Below, piece by piece: positions 25,765 to 42,830 of a DNA stretch of 64,000 bases (the stretch's first letter is position 1; each line of letters starts with the position of its first letter). A program made the position numbers and the translations under genes. Origin of the DNA: Neodontobutis hainanensis (Eukaryota > Chordata > Actinopteri > Gobiiformes > Odontobutidae); contig JALDNG010000024.1 in assembly GCA_024349245.1 (NCBI GenBank), positions 5,574,001-5,638,000 of the forward strand, read 5' to 3'. Under the pieces are notes generated by a model that worked only from the letters and a program-made list of their open reading frames with translations, was not told the DNA's origin and did not search any database.

Positions 25765-26210
25765 AAAAAAATTTAATTAAGAATAATAAGAAAAATTTAA
25801 ACATTTTAAAAGAAGTGCAGATAAAAAAACACTTTAAGCTGTAGTGTAGGCGGAGCGAAAGAGCAAGGTTTTTAACCTCCCCTTGAACATTGTTAAAGTT
25901 AAGGCATGTTTTACTTCATCTGGGAGGCTGTTCCAGATTTTTGCTTCTGAAACTTAAACGCTACTTCACTCTGTTTAGTTCTAACTCTGGGCACGAGCAG
26001 AAGCCTGTCCCAGATGTTCTCAGAGTCCGAGGAGGTTCATAAGCTACTAACATGTCAGAAATATATTCTGGTGCTAAACCATTAAGAGACTTGTAAACCA
26101 GCAGTTTTAAATATTATCTGAGCAACAGGGAGTAGACTTTAAAACTTGATATTACATTCAGCCTTCTGCTACGAGTGAAGCCTAAATAAATGATGGGAAG
26201 GTGTCAATTG
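25765..26210. repeat. Interspersed repeat of unclear class
   Basis: Contains phrases I associate with a dispersed fish repeat (GAGCGAAAGAGCAAGGTTTT, CTGGGAGGCTGTTCCAGAT, CAGAGTCCGAGGAGGTTCAT). No protein, terminal repeat or target duplication could be defined. The call rests on recognition only; no second copy is present in this window. Confidence 0.4.
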
Positions 26211-26825
26211 ATATTCCATAAACTCCATTGCTGCAGGGGCAAAGTATTCCCCAACCCCACACGCATGCTGATGAAGTTTGGCAAACTGCAATATAAACCC
26301 AGAATTCAGAACCTACACACATTTTGTGTTTTAATATTTATCTTTAATATTATTGTAATTATTTAGATTTGATTATGGATTTAATTTAGAACATGATTTG
26401 TAGTCATTTTGGATGTTTATTGTTAACATGATTATTTGTAATGCTATTGCTGTTGGATATTTAGATTTGATTATTTTCTTTCCTGATTTACTTCAGAACT
26501 GCTAATTATGTAGAATGAAATGAGTATTATTGTTTATCGTTTTGAAGGGATGAAACAAAGCCGGTTGTTGGGAGTGTGGAATTGTAGAGCACAGTTTGTT
26601 TGACCTTGCTTGATACCTGGTAAATCTTTTAATGTACAGTTTGTCTAATTATCTGAGCACTCAGTAAATCTTTAACTGCATTTGGATTGCTCTCCGGTTG
26701 ATTATTTTATATGTTATGATATTTTGTTAGGTGCAAGTATACAAAAGAGAGTAAGCGTGCAGATGACTTCACTTTTTCTAATTTGTAAACTACACCAGAT
26801 CTTACTCTGAAAAAAAAGCAAAAAC
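26211..26825. other. Intergenic, no feature seen
   Basis: AT-rich DNA with no support for genes or repeats. Confidence 0.5.
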
Positions 26826-27052
26826 ATTTATTTAGCCATTTTGTACCACCCAAAGCGCTTTACATCTTGTTTCCGTTCACCCCATTCACACCTGGTGCAG
26901 ACACCAAACTCACCTTTTCACACATCACACACATTCATACGCCAGGGCTGTGGCACTGGAGGCAAGCTGGGTTAAGTGTCTTGCCCAAGGACACAACTAC
27001 AGTATGAACCTGGGAGAGTGGTTATTGGACAACCGCTCTACCACCTAGGCCT
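26826..27052 (-). mobile_element. tRNA-derived SINE (family 2), diverged
   Basis: On the minus strand the head (AGGTGGTAGAGCGG) is at the right. A middle segment TGTGTCCTTGGGCAAG is shared with the copy at 58.3 kb. The tail contains AAGCGCTTTGGGTGG at the left. Confidence 0.7.
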
Positions 27053-27783
27053 TGTTTTTAAGATGCTACATCACAAACCAAGCATAATGCGTGATTTCTT
27101 TGTCTACTAAATAAGCAGTGTTTCTATTCATTAAACAACACTGGTGCATGTATGATGAGCACCGAGCACCTTCTAAAAGTCTAGTCATAGCTCACAGAAT
27201 ATTGTCAAAACCTTTCATTCAATCCTTCTTTGCTTTTTAACCTCATGAATATTTTCCCTGGAAAGGCTAAAAATATCATGTCTGATCCCTTGACAAGAAT
27301 AACACCTCCAAATGTCACACATCAACGTCACGCATCAACGTCACTCAGCGTCTATATTTGAACTACCTTTGCTAATTTTCTCAGTGACTAAGGGTCAGTG
27401 GCACTTCCTTTGACACACATATATTATGAAAATTGCTTAATCCACTTTTTAATTTGTTGACTTAGCGAGTTTAATTTTCATGCAGTTAATACTCCCAAAT
27501 CTTCAAAAGAGCTTTACTGAGTCCTACTGAGAGCTGAGGTGAGCAGCTGCAGTGGAACACACACCATTAACTAAATAGCTAAAAGTCTAATGACAGAGGT
27601 TTCATTAAGAAGTGAGAAACTGGTCATTGTTTAAAATGTCTTTTTACTATTGGCTTGCTGTTTTCATTTACAGCTTTACCTGAATTTCACAATATTGGAA
27701 ATCCAATATTTGGTGGAGCAATTTTACTGGAATAAAATGCTACAGAGTATAATTGTCTTTAACAAAATGATTAATTTAATTGT
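27053..27783. other. Intergenic, no gene recognised
   Basis: No feature apart from a minor tandem ATCAACGTCAC pair near 27320-27345. Confidence 0.45.
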
Positions 27784-27960
27784 TTAATTGTTTAAATGGA
27801 TCCCCATTAGTTGACACCAAGGTAACAACTAATCATCCTGGGGTCCATTACATAAAAAACACAAATTAAACAGTACAGATGCATAAAAACAGTCATTTGA
27901 CAAAATATGAATGCAAATGACTAAACTCTGGTGTGTTAGGACAAATTTAGAGTGACTGAG
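27784..27960. repeat. Interspersed repeat of unclear class
   Basis: AATGGATCCCCATTAG followed by GACACCAAGG and CTGGGGTCCA resembles a dispersed fish repeat. No ends or duplication could be fixed. Confidence 0.35.
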
Positions 27961-30464
27961 TGTGTCAGCGTGCATGAGTTGCATGTCAAGGTGAGGACGC
28001 AGTGCCTTTAGAGCGACTAATAGTGCTGTTCAGATCCACTTTCTGAGTTCAGATAAGGTTTATGGTGGCAGGTGAGCTGGTGAGCTGGAGCCTGAGGCAG
28101 CACTGCTGAAAATCAACATCCCAACAAAGCTGTCACTCACTAAAGAGTTATTTGTTTGCAAATAACATCAGTGTTGAGTCTTTATTCAAGTGTGTGTGAC
28201 GCAGCTACACCCCCAGAATGAGCAGATTTAGATTCAGGGCGGGCAGTCGGCCTGTAGCAATGCTTCAGCGCCTGTTCATCCAGGAGCTGTTGAAGTAACT
28301 GTTAAATGAACACTTCACATATTCAAGGCACACGTTTATGTACAGATCACATAGATTAGATTGGAATGTAAAAGAGATGTTTTCAGAGTATTCCTTAAAA
28401 ACAATTTGCACACAATCTAAAAACTCAAAATGTGTCCAATGTAAGAACAAACAATACAAAAAACACCTACAGTAGTATAGTAAATTGTGTAATGTGCAAA
28501 AAGTCTGCAAAGACAAATTATAGTTAACTGAATGAATATACAAACCTATTACACAAAACGTAATCCCATTCTTCTATTAAACAAACTCCCAGTGCAGCAA
28601 AGCAGTTGCTGTGTGAGACCAATCATTAACTTGTGGTGATAATTGAAACAGTTTATAAGGAGGACATTTTTGTCTCTGCAGACCCACAGCTAGACATACT
28701 GCTAGAGTGAGGCAATGAGGCAACTCAGGCATGAAACTAGTGCTGTATGGACTTTATTTAACGACTGCCGGAGGAGGATTTAGGGCCACATGGTTTTGTT
28801 TTTCTTTAGCTTTTTCGACTCATACTGACATGGATTACAATGGCAATCTAAAGCCTGGGCTATTCTTTCTCCAGCCACATGAGCTATGACTTGTGCCAAC
28901 TCTTGTGCAAAACAGAAGGTATAGATGCTCACACAAAGGCAGAATCAAGGAGAAGCATGGCTTAAAGAGTGTTTTGTCCAGAAGCCAAATCTGAGTTCTA
29001 ACTTTTGACAGAAAGACATCTTCTGTTGAATGCAGTCTGGCTTTGTGCCATTGTGCAAATCAGAGACACAGACTGTGTTGTATGTGTGTTGCAGTCGTAC
29101 AGAGTTAGTTCAAAGGATGGATTTCAGCACTGTTCATATTGTTTGAAATCCAACTTCTGTACCCTGAGAATAAGCAGTCATTGGTGTCTGTTATTATGTC
29201 AAAGAAGTAGACAACTGAAAATAAACATTTTAATTTAAAAATCCATAAACAAAACATCCAGGCAGCCAAAATGCAGCAGTGACCTTAACCACTGTGAGGT
29301 GACAGAAGCAGTGGGACCCGTTTTACTGTAAACATGTCTGAGATGAATCCTGCTGCTGTGGGAACATTCCTGGGATGTCATCAAGGGGAGCATTCTCCTT
29401 CCGGCTACACACTCAAGTGTCAACCAACTTGACAGAAATCCCTGGGGTTTTAGTCTCCAGCAACGCGTAAAAACTGCAGCTACATCTCCTTTTTATCACA
29501 TCTTTTTGGTTTCTTACAAAGAAGACGCAGTGTATATTATGCGCTTAAAACAAGCAGAGCAAAATAGTTCCCCCCTGTTTAATTTTGTAATGAATAAGTC
29601 CAAAACTGTTAAAGAAACTACTGTTAAAGTCTATTTAACGGTATCCTATAATATATTAACGCCTGTATACTCACCCGACGGGGGCACTCAATTACTTAAG
29701 CAGCTGATGCCAGGCGAAGAAGAGTAGTCAGATGAAGAATAGAAAGTACGTGATGAGCGAGTCTACAGAGTAGGTGCAAAGAGTGCGCTCCTGATAATGA
29801 CTGTATTCTTCTATAAAAATAAATGTGTTGTACCAAAAGTGAGCGTCCCCTCATTCTTAAACATGTTACACAACTTAAGCACGATATGCACATCTATTAT
29901 TTATTTACGAGAGCTGGAGCCCCAAGTGATACCAGTGTGACCAACAACAAGTTAAGATAGTTGCACAAAATGTATTCATATTATGTGTGTCAGTCCTTCT
30001 TTGGCATGTGCCTCTGCACTTGGTTCGTCCACACATTGTCTACTGTGACTCTTTTGATACAGAATCTCCACAGGATGTCAGCAGAATTACATCCACACCT
30101 TCTGTTGACAATTGCGTTTATACATGCATCATATGTCAGGAGGACATGTGTATATACCTGTTAGGAGATAGTATGTGTTGTTTTTACTGAGGGATGGTGT
30201 TTGTGTGGGTCCACTGTAGAACTACTGTGACTGAAATCTGGTGGCAGACAAGGAAACTCTAATATTGATGATACTACACAAACACAGTATACACTATGGA
30301 CAACTTCTGCCCATTGCTCCCCTATTCATCAATATTGACCTTACCACAGGGCAATAAAATGGCGGTTACATCCGGGCTTTTCGGCTTTTACTGCATAGTA
30401 AAACAATAGTTTTCAGATAGCGTGATTGGACGTATTAATCAAAAATTTTCCATTTGTTTTTTCC
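27961..30464. other. Intergenic, no gene recognised
   Basis: Largely featureless. A 73-codon plus-strand frame at 29506-29727 and the sequence after it have no recognisable product. Confidence 0.45.
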
Positions 30465-30908
30465 TTATATTTTACGCTTTTGGAGCCTGCCCTCTGGTGG
30501 ACGGCAGTATATCGCTGTATATCGGCGCCCTTGCTCGACACCTTTTATGGGGTTCCATGAGAGAGGCTTGATCCTACATGAATTTGAACATATCTTGCCC
30601 ATGTCTGATGCTCCTCTAGAAGATTGGCAGATTCGTTCATAAATGACATCTACCTGGAAATTATACATATCTATATCAGCAGGATACCCCCCAGGTGAAT
30701 TGTATTTGTAAGTGCAGTCCGGATCATACATTGAATTCACATAAAGGATCAAGTCCACAGGATGCTGCTGTATGAAAATGAACACATTCTTTACACCATT
30801 GTATGCAGAGACCTGGATATCCCCAAATACACAGTCTAGCTTTAAAATCAAAGATTCATATATCCTCTTATCTATCGAATTCTCACTATACAACCTACTA
30901 AGAAAGGA
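30465..30908 (-). other. Unrecognised 148-codon open frame, possible exon
   Basis: Stop-free on the minus strand from 30908 to the TAA at 30465-30467. The first ATG is well inside the frame (the NSMYDPDC stretch), so a free-standing ORF would be short. A pyrimidine-rich CCTTTCTTAG acceptor-like site lies just upstream (about 30902-30911). The translation has mixed, protein-like composition (VFGDIQVSAYNGVKNVF, PGGYPADIDMYNFQVDVIYE) but no family I recognise. It could be an exon, a transposon-derived fragment or chance. Confidence 0.2.
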
Positions 30909-32199
30909 TTAGATTAGACAGCCAGATGTGGTAAGTAGGGTAGATTTTAAAGATTGAAAATCATGATAAAAATGATGTGCTTCAGCTTCTAAGTAAATAC
31001 AGTAAATTCAGGTCATCCATCAATGGTGCTGTGACTCATTCCTCTCCGGCTGCTGTCTGTAGGAACTCCTGAATGAAAGATTGATGTTGAACAACTTCTT
31101 TATATTTCATCAACCCCTTGCTTCTCAGACTATTGACCTTCAGGCAATGTTCCCAATGGTGAACAGAACAGCATCATTCTTACAGCCTTGGGTCAGAATA
31201 TATGTCTGTATATGGTATTACTGGTTGTGGAGTGTTTTTACACCTACTCCTGCTTTGGTTGGACCACACAAGGTGCTTCTGTTAAAATAAGGTGTAAGAA
31301 AAATAAATTACAAAATTACCCTCTGCATGGGTACCAGCACTTTTTCTGCTGAATGTGCTGTTAAGTACAAACTGGTATACTCAGCAGTGCTAATTCTCGT
31401 GGAAGTATTAAATTCTACTTTTGGTAAGAGTCATTTTAGACGACGTCATGCATTTATTTTGTTGTCCCTCTAAATAAACGCACCTGAAAAAGTTGGACTG
31501 CTACCAGAATGAGGTTTAAGCAATGGCCTACATGTCTGAGCTTTTGTCATTCTTGTCAGCTGGTAGGCAGTGTAGCAACATAAATCCAGGATCAGAGACT
31601 GGAGTGTTTAATATGAAGCGGTAATAGTTCAGGCCTAGGAGTAAGTTTTATTGAATGTTTCTGATACTAAAGACTGCACTTTCTCAAGGCAAATTTGAGC
31701 ATATACAGATTTTTGTGCATGCGTCATTGCAGCCCTAAACAGCTGCTGCCTTCATTAACTGGAGTCGATATTTAGTTAGAAATAAGGATTATTGTAGACA
31801 TTTCACAGGACCTGGATAGCAGAGGTTGGCTGTGGTTTAAGAAGTAGAGCATCACACAAACCGTAACTCTATAGGAAAACTAAAATGATAAACCCATTCA
31901 AGTTGTTGGCAAGTCTTTTGATATACAATAGCTCATAGTAAGCATACCTACAGTTAGAAGCAGCACAAAGTGATTAATTAAACGGCAAGGCTTTTTATTG
32001 CACAACAAATAACACGGCAAGCCATGATGCCAAATAAGGTAATTTCATCCTTGCCTTTACCGCTCGACTCAGAAATGTCTAGCCATTCAATTTGGACAAA
32101 AGACTCATCCCTTACTGTTGCACGTGTGGTTTAAAAGTTCAATCCTATACAAATGTTTGGAGAAGGCTATGCTACACAAAGTATGCTTAGAGCCTGTAA
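30909..32199. other. Intergenic, no feature seen
   Basis: No gene or repeat recognised. Confidence 0.5.
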
Positions 32200-32470
32200 T
32201 TAGCTAATAATGACTAATTCACACAGCGTATATGATAGCTATGTGTACAGGCCGGGCTGCCAGAAGAGTTAACGCAGTGCAGATCATTAGGCCCTATCTG
32301 ATTACAGCCCATCGCCAAGGAACCATGTGCCTTTGTGGTCTGCTCCCTCCAAGACCCAGGGTAATAATGAACAGCAAAACACAGGCCACTTGACATGGCC
32401 AGCCATAAGAGCTTTCAGATGGTAAAAAGTAGCTAAATACACTCCGAAGTGAGCCAGAATACACATGAAA
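32200..32470. promoter_or_regulatory. Candidate conserved non-coding element
   Basis: A GC-richer, single-copy patch with no coding frame of quality and no repeat signature. Included as a candidate by composition only. Confidence 0.2.
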
Positions 32471-34683
32471 GATTGCTGTAGTATGGGCAAATTCTTCACT
32501 GAGAAGACTTTTTCATCCCAGAAAAGAGGGTTGTTCCTGGAATAAGTCCCCCACAAGACAAGCACTGTGGCAAAATGAAGAAATACCCTCAAGTAAATTG
32601 GACACAAATTGATGAAGCATTTGATTATTTCTTTTTTTCAGCCATTCCAAAAACCATAAACCTACATTATATTAACAAAGGGGTACTTTGACTGATTCAT
32701 TTTCAGCGCTTTAGTAATGTATCACAGTTACATTTTACATATTAAAGTTCATTTTTCATTTTTAATCTCTTTTCAACGCAATAACCGTGAAATCAAATGC
32801 TTCTTTCTTTTTTTTTTTTTTTTTTTTGTCCTAGTAACTCCTAGTAAATTTTAACTAGAAGTTAAAATTTACCTTATGAGAATAGTGGACGACACTCCAC
32901 AGGCCACATATGCTTTTATACCATACAGTATTCATTGATGTATAGTGAATAGCTGCACACAAATTTACATTTAACCTTTACCATTCAACTTTGTGCAAAC
33001 ACACTTAGATTCATGTAGCTATCAGGGAAAACAGAGAGACTTTTGGCTTGCCGGAGAAAACCAATGACTCGGTTGATGCAAAGCTTTATATATTTGTGTA
33101 TTCTGGCAGGGATACTGACACTGACACTGACTCTGCCAAAGCTTAAAATATTGCTCTAGAATCTGGATAATAAACTCCCAAGCTTTGTTTGGGTTGGAAA
33201 GAGACAGAAAAACTGTGGAAGATGCAAATGTAAAACCAGCACTACGCCATCGGCTCAAAAGAAGTGCAGTGTCAAAAGTCACCAACAATGAACAGTCCTC
33301 ACCAACTGGAGGCTGTTGTTGGTGCTGTTCATGCATCACATGTTGTGAGTCACAGGTATTTTTAGAGTTATCAAGAGCCAAATGTTAAATGTTGAATCAA
33401 CGCTGTATAGTTGAAAAGAGTTTGACAGCAATGAACTAACTTGGCTGAATGCTCTTACAAAAGTAAAAGATAAACATTTCACATCCTGAAAAGTGACACA
33501 ATGATTGAGGCAAATATCTCCAGTCCTAAACAAAAAAAAGAATGTTTAAAATCCTTCAAGGAGAAGAGAGCTTTTCAGTAATAAATCAGTCACACTGAGG
33601 TGGTTTTATGAGCTGAGCCACCACTGTTTTTATGACACTTTAGCACCTCAAGATGACAGTCTGCCGGTTATTAAATGCACTGTGTATTTATGTATTGCAT
33701 TTGGAAGAGCTCTTGCAGGAAACTATGTTATTCAGATTAACTTTCATTTGGTGCCCAATAGCCCTCAGAGACAGAGAGTTTGGTGCAATGTAATAAATGC
33801 AGCACTTTAAAGACATTTGCTCTTCATTTCCTTCATCCAGAAAAGTGTTTCAGTTGGTGGTTTGCATTATGTTTCTAGTATCTTTAAGTTATGTAACAGT
33901 GTATAAATATACATAACTGTTGTGTGGAAACATAGCAACATAAAAAAGAGTACTTTTGATTAGACTAATCCATTGCATGATCAGAATCCTCTGCAAAGTG
34001 ATGCCTAGATTGTTTCAAGTGCACCTGAGTCCATGCTGTTTTTAAGGCTCATATAAAAGCAGAAATTACATTTCTATTACATTAATTAGTTTAATAAAGA
34101 ACAGATACAAGGATTTTGACCATGTGATGCTTGTTAATAATAATATACAGAGCTAATTTTAAACATCTGGATTATATCAAAAAGGGTAATTCCAAAGCAT
34201 TTTATGCTCAGGTTTTGATGGGTGGGTCTTTGCATGAAATCAAGTCAAAGTGATTAGTGCAATACAGAAGACAAAGTGTGTGCTTTTGGCTATTGCACCT
34301 GGATATAAATCACTGTTGATTCTGGTCCAAAATGGAACCAAATGTTTTTGTGATCTATTATAAATGAAGCAGTGAGAAAACATTGTTCACTGCAAAAGAT
34401 GGAATGTTTTCTTCCCAAACACATTTTGCTGTAGCACGTCTGCACTGTTCTTCACAGTGTATTACATAAAGTTTTTTAGAAGAAATGATGATTCAGCTAA
34501 GTAAGTACAAAGTCATAGTTTCTCAATACCAGTGCCAGTAATTACATAGCAGCTGTGGCCATCATTAAAACTCTTCAAACACTAAAAGCATTTTTTACTT
34601 AATACAACAAGTATTTAATAATAAAAATTCTGTTAACACTGTTTAACAATTATTATTATTATTTTTTTATTATTATATTTATT
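32471..34683. other. Intergenic, no gene recognised
   Basis: Contains a T-tract of about 20 at 32808-32827 followed by the hairpin listed next. Short CTGACA-type tandem units occur near 33113-33135. Nothing else is supported. Confidence 0.45.
32844..32872. repeat. Perfect 13-bp inverted repeat with 3-nt loop
   Basis: Arms GTAAATTTTAACT (32844-32856) and AGTTAAAATTTAC (32860-32872) are exact reverse complements around AGA. It lies about 16 bases after a long T-tract. Confidence 0.9.
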
Positions 34684-35045
34684 CTACTCCTCCTTTGAAC
34701 CGCCACCTTTATTGTGGTGGAGGGGTTGGAGTACCCAAATGGTCCTAGGTGACAGGTCAGACTAAGAGTGCTTCAGCCCTTATTAAGTAAAATTGAAGAC
34801 TGAAACTTTGCCTCACCCTGGAACCAGGCACAGGATTGAGAAGCTCAGTCACTCAGGAGAAGCTCAGAGTAGAGCCGCTGCTCCTCCATATTGAGAGGAA
34901 CCAGCTAAGATGGCTCGGTTGCCTGGAAGATCCTAGGACATTCTGGAGGGATTATGTCTCTCGACTGGCCTGGGAACACATCTAGGGAGAGCGAAGTCGG
35001 GGCGTCTCTGCTTAGACTGCTGCCCCGTGACCTGGATATAACCTT
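34684..35045 (+). pseudogene. LINE C-terminal fragment, internally deleted
   Basis: Plus-strand frames read RVEPLLLHIERNQLRWLG, then after a gap FWRDYVSRLAWEH. These are the same protein end as the LINE at 25.1 kb (WRDYVSRLAWE is shared exactly). The last part carries a stop and is followed by CTGCTTAGACTGCTGCCCC, also shared. The region before it (CGCCACCTTTATTGTGGTGG, 34700-34719) probably belongs to the same element. Confidence 0.75.
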
Positions 35046-39659
<4,614 letters not shown>

Positions 39660-39870
39660 ATCCAGTGGTGTAGTGGTTAGCACTTCTGCCTCACAACAAG
39701 AAAGGCACATTTTAGAGTTTCTTTCCTGTGCAAACCCTCTGCCTGATTACAGCTTCCTCACACCATCATAAGTTGTGTTTGCAGGTGAAGCAGTGACTCT
39801 ATATTGCCTTTGTGGATGAATGTGAGTGTGCATTATCTGCAATTAACTGTCGGGCCTGGAAGTATCTGGT
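39660..39870 (+). mobile_element. tRNA-derived SINE (family 1), diverged
   Basis: The head GTGTAGTGGTTAGCACT then CTGCCTCACA and AAGAAAGG matches the family 1 head. The body is heavily diverged but keeps GAATGTGAGTGTG-like sequence in the expected order. Confidence 0.6.
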
Positions 39871-40011
39871 GTAGGCCTAAGGGTGTTTACTACATCAAAC
39901 CTTAATCAACCGTGACTCAACAGAAGCAATAGAAATGCAATAAAAATGCAGCAACATCAACCACACAAGTGTAAACTCGGTTATAAAAGACACTGTTTAA
40001 ACAGTCTAATT

Positions 40012-40262
40012 GGTAAATGGTGTGCATTTATAGAGTGCTTTATTGTACCCTTCTTGGACACCAAAGCACATCATGCCTCTCTGGCTGCCATACACAAGAG
40101 GCTCACAGCCCTCTCCAAACTCCCACCAGAGCTGTGAGAGGTGGGTAGAGACTTTTGCCCGATGACACAACAACAGTATGAATTGATGAGAGCCGGAATC
40201 AAACCACCAACCTTCCGGCTATAAGGGCGATTGCTCTTCCCCCTGAGCCGATGTGGCTCTTT
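40012..40262 (-). mobile_element. tRNA-derived SINE (family 2), diverged
   Basis: In reverse complement the head reads GGCTCAGGGGGAAGAGCAAT then GGAAGGTTGGTGGTTTGATT (B-box region). The tail near 40012-40070 carries a GTGCTTTGGTGTCC-like end. Confidence 0.65.
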
Positions 40263-40490
40263 GAGGCTACACTGCATCACTAGTGTAAGTGTAAGTATGT
40301 ATTCTTTTTACTTTTCAAGCACTTTAACCTGTCGCAAATAACAACCTCACACTAACAACCTCACACGGATTTGATTTACAATGCTGGTATTTTGTTCTAA
40401 TCAAGAGAATGTGAGTCTTGTGCCTCGGTGAAGAAAAAACACTTGAACATACCGTAAGTGACCTGTGCTCATTCACAGTTAAAAGAAAAA

Positions 40491-41110
40491 CTAGCCTGAG
40501 TTTATTTAATTATCAGTCCCTTGAGGGTATACCTTTTAGCTTGTGCTTTATTAGCGTAGTCTTCAGCTTTTTATCTGTGGAGGTGTGATGGATTCCTTGT
40601 ACTAATGCTTGCTGAGAACTTCTCTGAGGTGAACAGTTTGTCTTCATTTCCACGCTCTGTTCACACGTTACATAATGCCTGCTGATGGATAGCTTGATAA
40701 CGTAGAGTGGACTGATCCAAGAAGGCGGCGTCCACTCCGAGTGCATGGGCTGCACGTTTGCCGGTGAAACAAATAACATAATTGGCCATTCTGTTTCATT
40801 TGGCGCAGCCTGAGAGTCCTGCGAGTTGCTCATTTGCACGTAAAATGAAGGAAAGCTTCAAAGTAATATCCATCGTTTGCTTTTGCCACATTTAATCTGC
40901 CCACATGACTTGACCATGAATCACACTGCTCACTGCAAAGACTGGTGTCAGTGCAGCCTTTTCAAAAGGTCAATGAATAATTTATGAAGGCAGTGCAAAC
41001 GGCAGTGACACTTTGGATGATTTGTAAAAAGATTGAATTGCCCCGGAGTAGTACAACTGACAAAACGCACGTCATTTTACTCATCTCTTCCTTATCACAC
41101 TGTGTTACAA
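40491..41110. promoter_or_regulatory. Candidate conserved non-coding block
   Basis: A long single-copy stretch, GC-richer than average, with mixed composition and several forkhead-like and homeodomain-like cores (AAACAAATAACATAATTGG). There is no repeat signature and the 108-codon frame inside is not protein-like. Regulatory function is speculative. Confidence 0.25.
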
Positions 41111-42429
41111 CAAGTTCCTAAAATAGCACCAATTCCCCCACACAAGCGGTCTGATGACATTAGGCAGCATATATAGAATTTACTCAACCCTTTTACTAAT
41201 ATATGTCTTGATTTGAGTCAGTATTTAAAATTGTGTTTAGTTAAAATACACATGGCGTCAATAAATCAATAATGTCTATATTTATGTTGATAGGTCTAAC
41301 ATGTAGCCTTATATTTAGTATTTCTCTCTGCTCAATACACGCTTGTCTACTGTCTATGCTGTGGCTTTAGGTTTGTTTATTGTATATTGTTACAAATGGA
41401 AAGCCACCCAGTCTAGCTTTGTTTATGTTTGTTAGTCTGTGTCTTGATTTGCATGTGTCCTTCTCTGAGCTTGTTGTGTGCAGAGTCACAGGCCCACTCT
41501 CTAAGGCCCCCGAGATCGAGTGACGTCAGAGGTTAAGTCAAAGTTTGTGGGAACTAATCTTTACCAATACATTCTCTTCCTCTTGGATCACCATTCTGTT
41601 CAAACTCAGGTCATGTACAAAACCTTCAGCAATGTGTTGTTTCTAAGTGTTTCCGCTCACAATTTTACTGAACTGTGAAACTTTTTCATCAAATGGTCCA
41701 CAGGATACGCTGGTTGTTGGAAATGTTGGTGTCACGTTTTTAAAAACATGGAATTTCCAGAAAAAAAAAAAATACATTGTTTGGCATGGTCTTAGAGACT
41801 TTCTGATGGCTCAAGTTTCTCCAATCTCCTACTCTTCCTGTTTTCTCCAGAAAATGCTTCTGAATCAGACAAAAGCATTATGTTCACCATTAAAAGGCAG
41901 ACTTCCATGTGTTTTGTCACCAGACATTTGGTGAACAAAGTCTTCCACTCCAATGCCAAATCAGCTATCATCTCCTACATTTTTACATTTTGGCACCGGG
42001 CCACTTTTGCATAGCAGCCGTGACCAATATACTCCGCAACAGAGCATGTGGAGGTCATGTGGCTGACAAGACTGATGATTATGTCAGCTGCTGTCAGTGG
42101 CTCTGTGGACACTTAGGCAGTAATATAATATTCCTTTTCATTGTAAACAAGGAAAAAACACAAATTTAAATTGGGTTAGGCATTTTGAGGATATAAACAG
42201 ACATAGAAATATGTCTGAAACTGGCACTGTCTGAATGCTTTAGTCAGAGTAATCTAAATCATCTTCAGACTGTTTTGCCAAAACATGCATTTAATCAACC
42301 CAATCGCTCAATGAAAATATAGACACACCTCTAATATCTGCTTGATCTCATTTTTGTTTTTTGTTGTTGTTTCTAACTGTTGTTGATTCCTCAGTTGGGA
42401 AGGAGGAATCATCAACATTTAGCGTTAAC
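41111..42429. other. Intergenic, no gene recognised
   Basis: No feature I can support. Confidence 0.5.
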
Positions 42430-42830
42430 AATATTCTCCAGGGGTGCATGTGGCAGAGTGGTTAGCATTCCTGCCTCACAGCAAAAAGGTTGTGAGTTCA
42501 AAACCCAGCCGACTCGATCTTTCTGTGAGGAGTCTGCATGTCCTCCACGTGTTACCGTGGGTCCACTTCGGTGTACTCCGTCTTCCTCCCACCGTCCAAA
42601 CACATGCATGAGTAGAGGTTAATTGGCAACTCTAAAGTGTCCCTAGTGAATGAATGTGAGAGTGAATGGTTGTCTGTCTCTAAATGTTAGCCCTGCGACA
42701 AACTGGTCCAAGGTGTACCCCATCTAAGGCCCAAAGCTGCTGGGATAGGCCCCAGTCACTATCCCAGGAGCTTTAGGTCTGCTGGGATAGCTTTCTACCG
42801 GAAAATGAATGAATGAAGTAATATTCTACA
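42430..42830 (+). mobile_element. tRNA-derived SINE (family 1) with near-perfect target duplication
   Basis: The element spans 42442-42817. It begins GGGTGCATGTGGCAG with an intact A box (TGGCAGAGTGG) and ends GAAAATGAATGAATGAA. AATATTCTCCA (42430-42440) and AATATTCTACA (42820-42830) flank it with one mismatch. Near the 3' end a short CTGCTGGGATAG motif is duplicated. Confidence 0.88.

Noticed and set aside
33022..33381. 119-codon minus-strand ORF with a Gln-rich start
   Set aside because: No recognisable domain, no splice support, and low-complexity CTGACA units inside.
42380..42622. ORFs at 42.4, 57.1 and 61.5 kb as related small genes
   Set aside because: Their similarity comes from the shared SINE sequence, which is non-coding.
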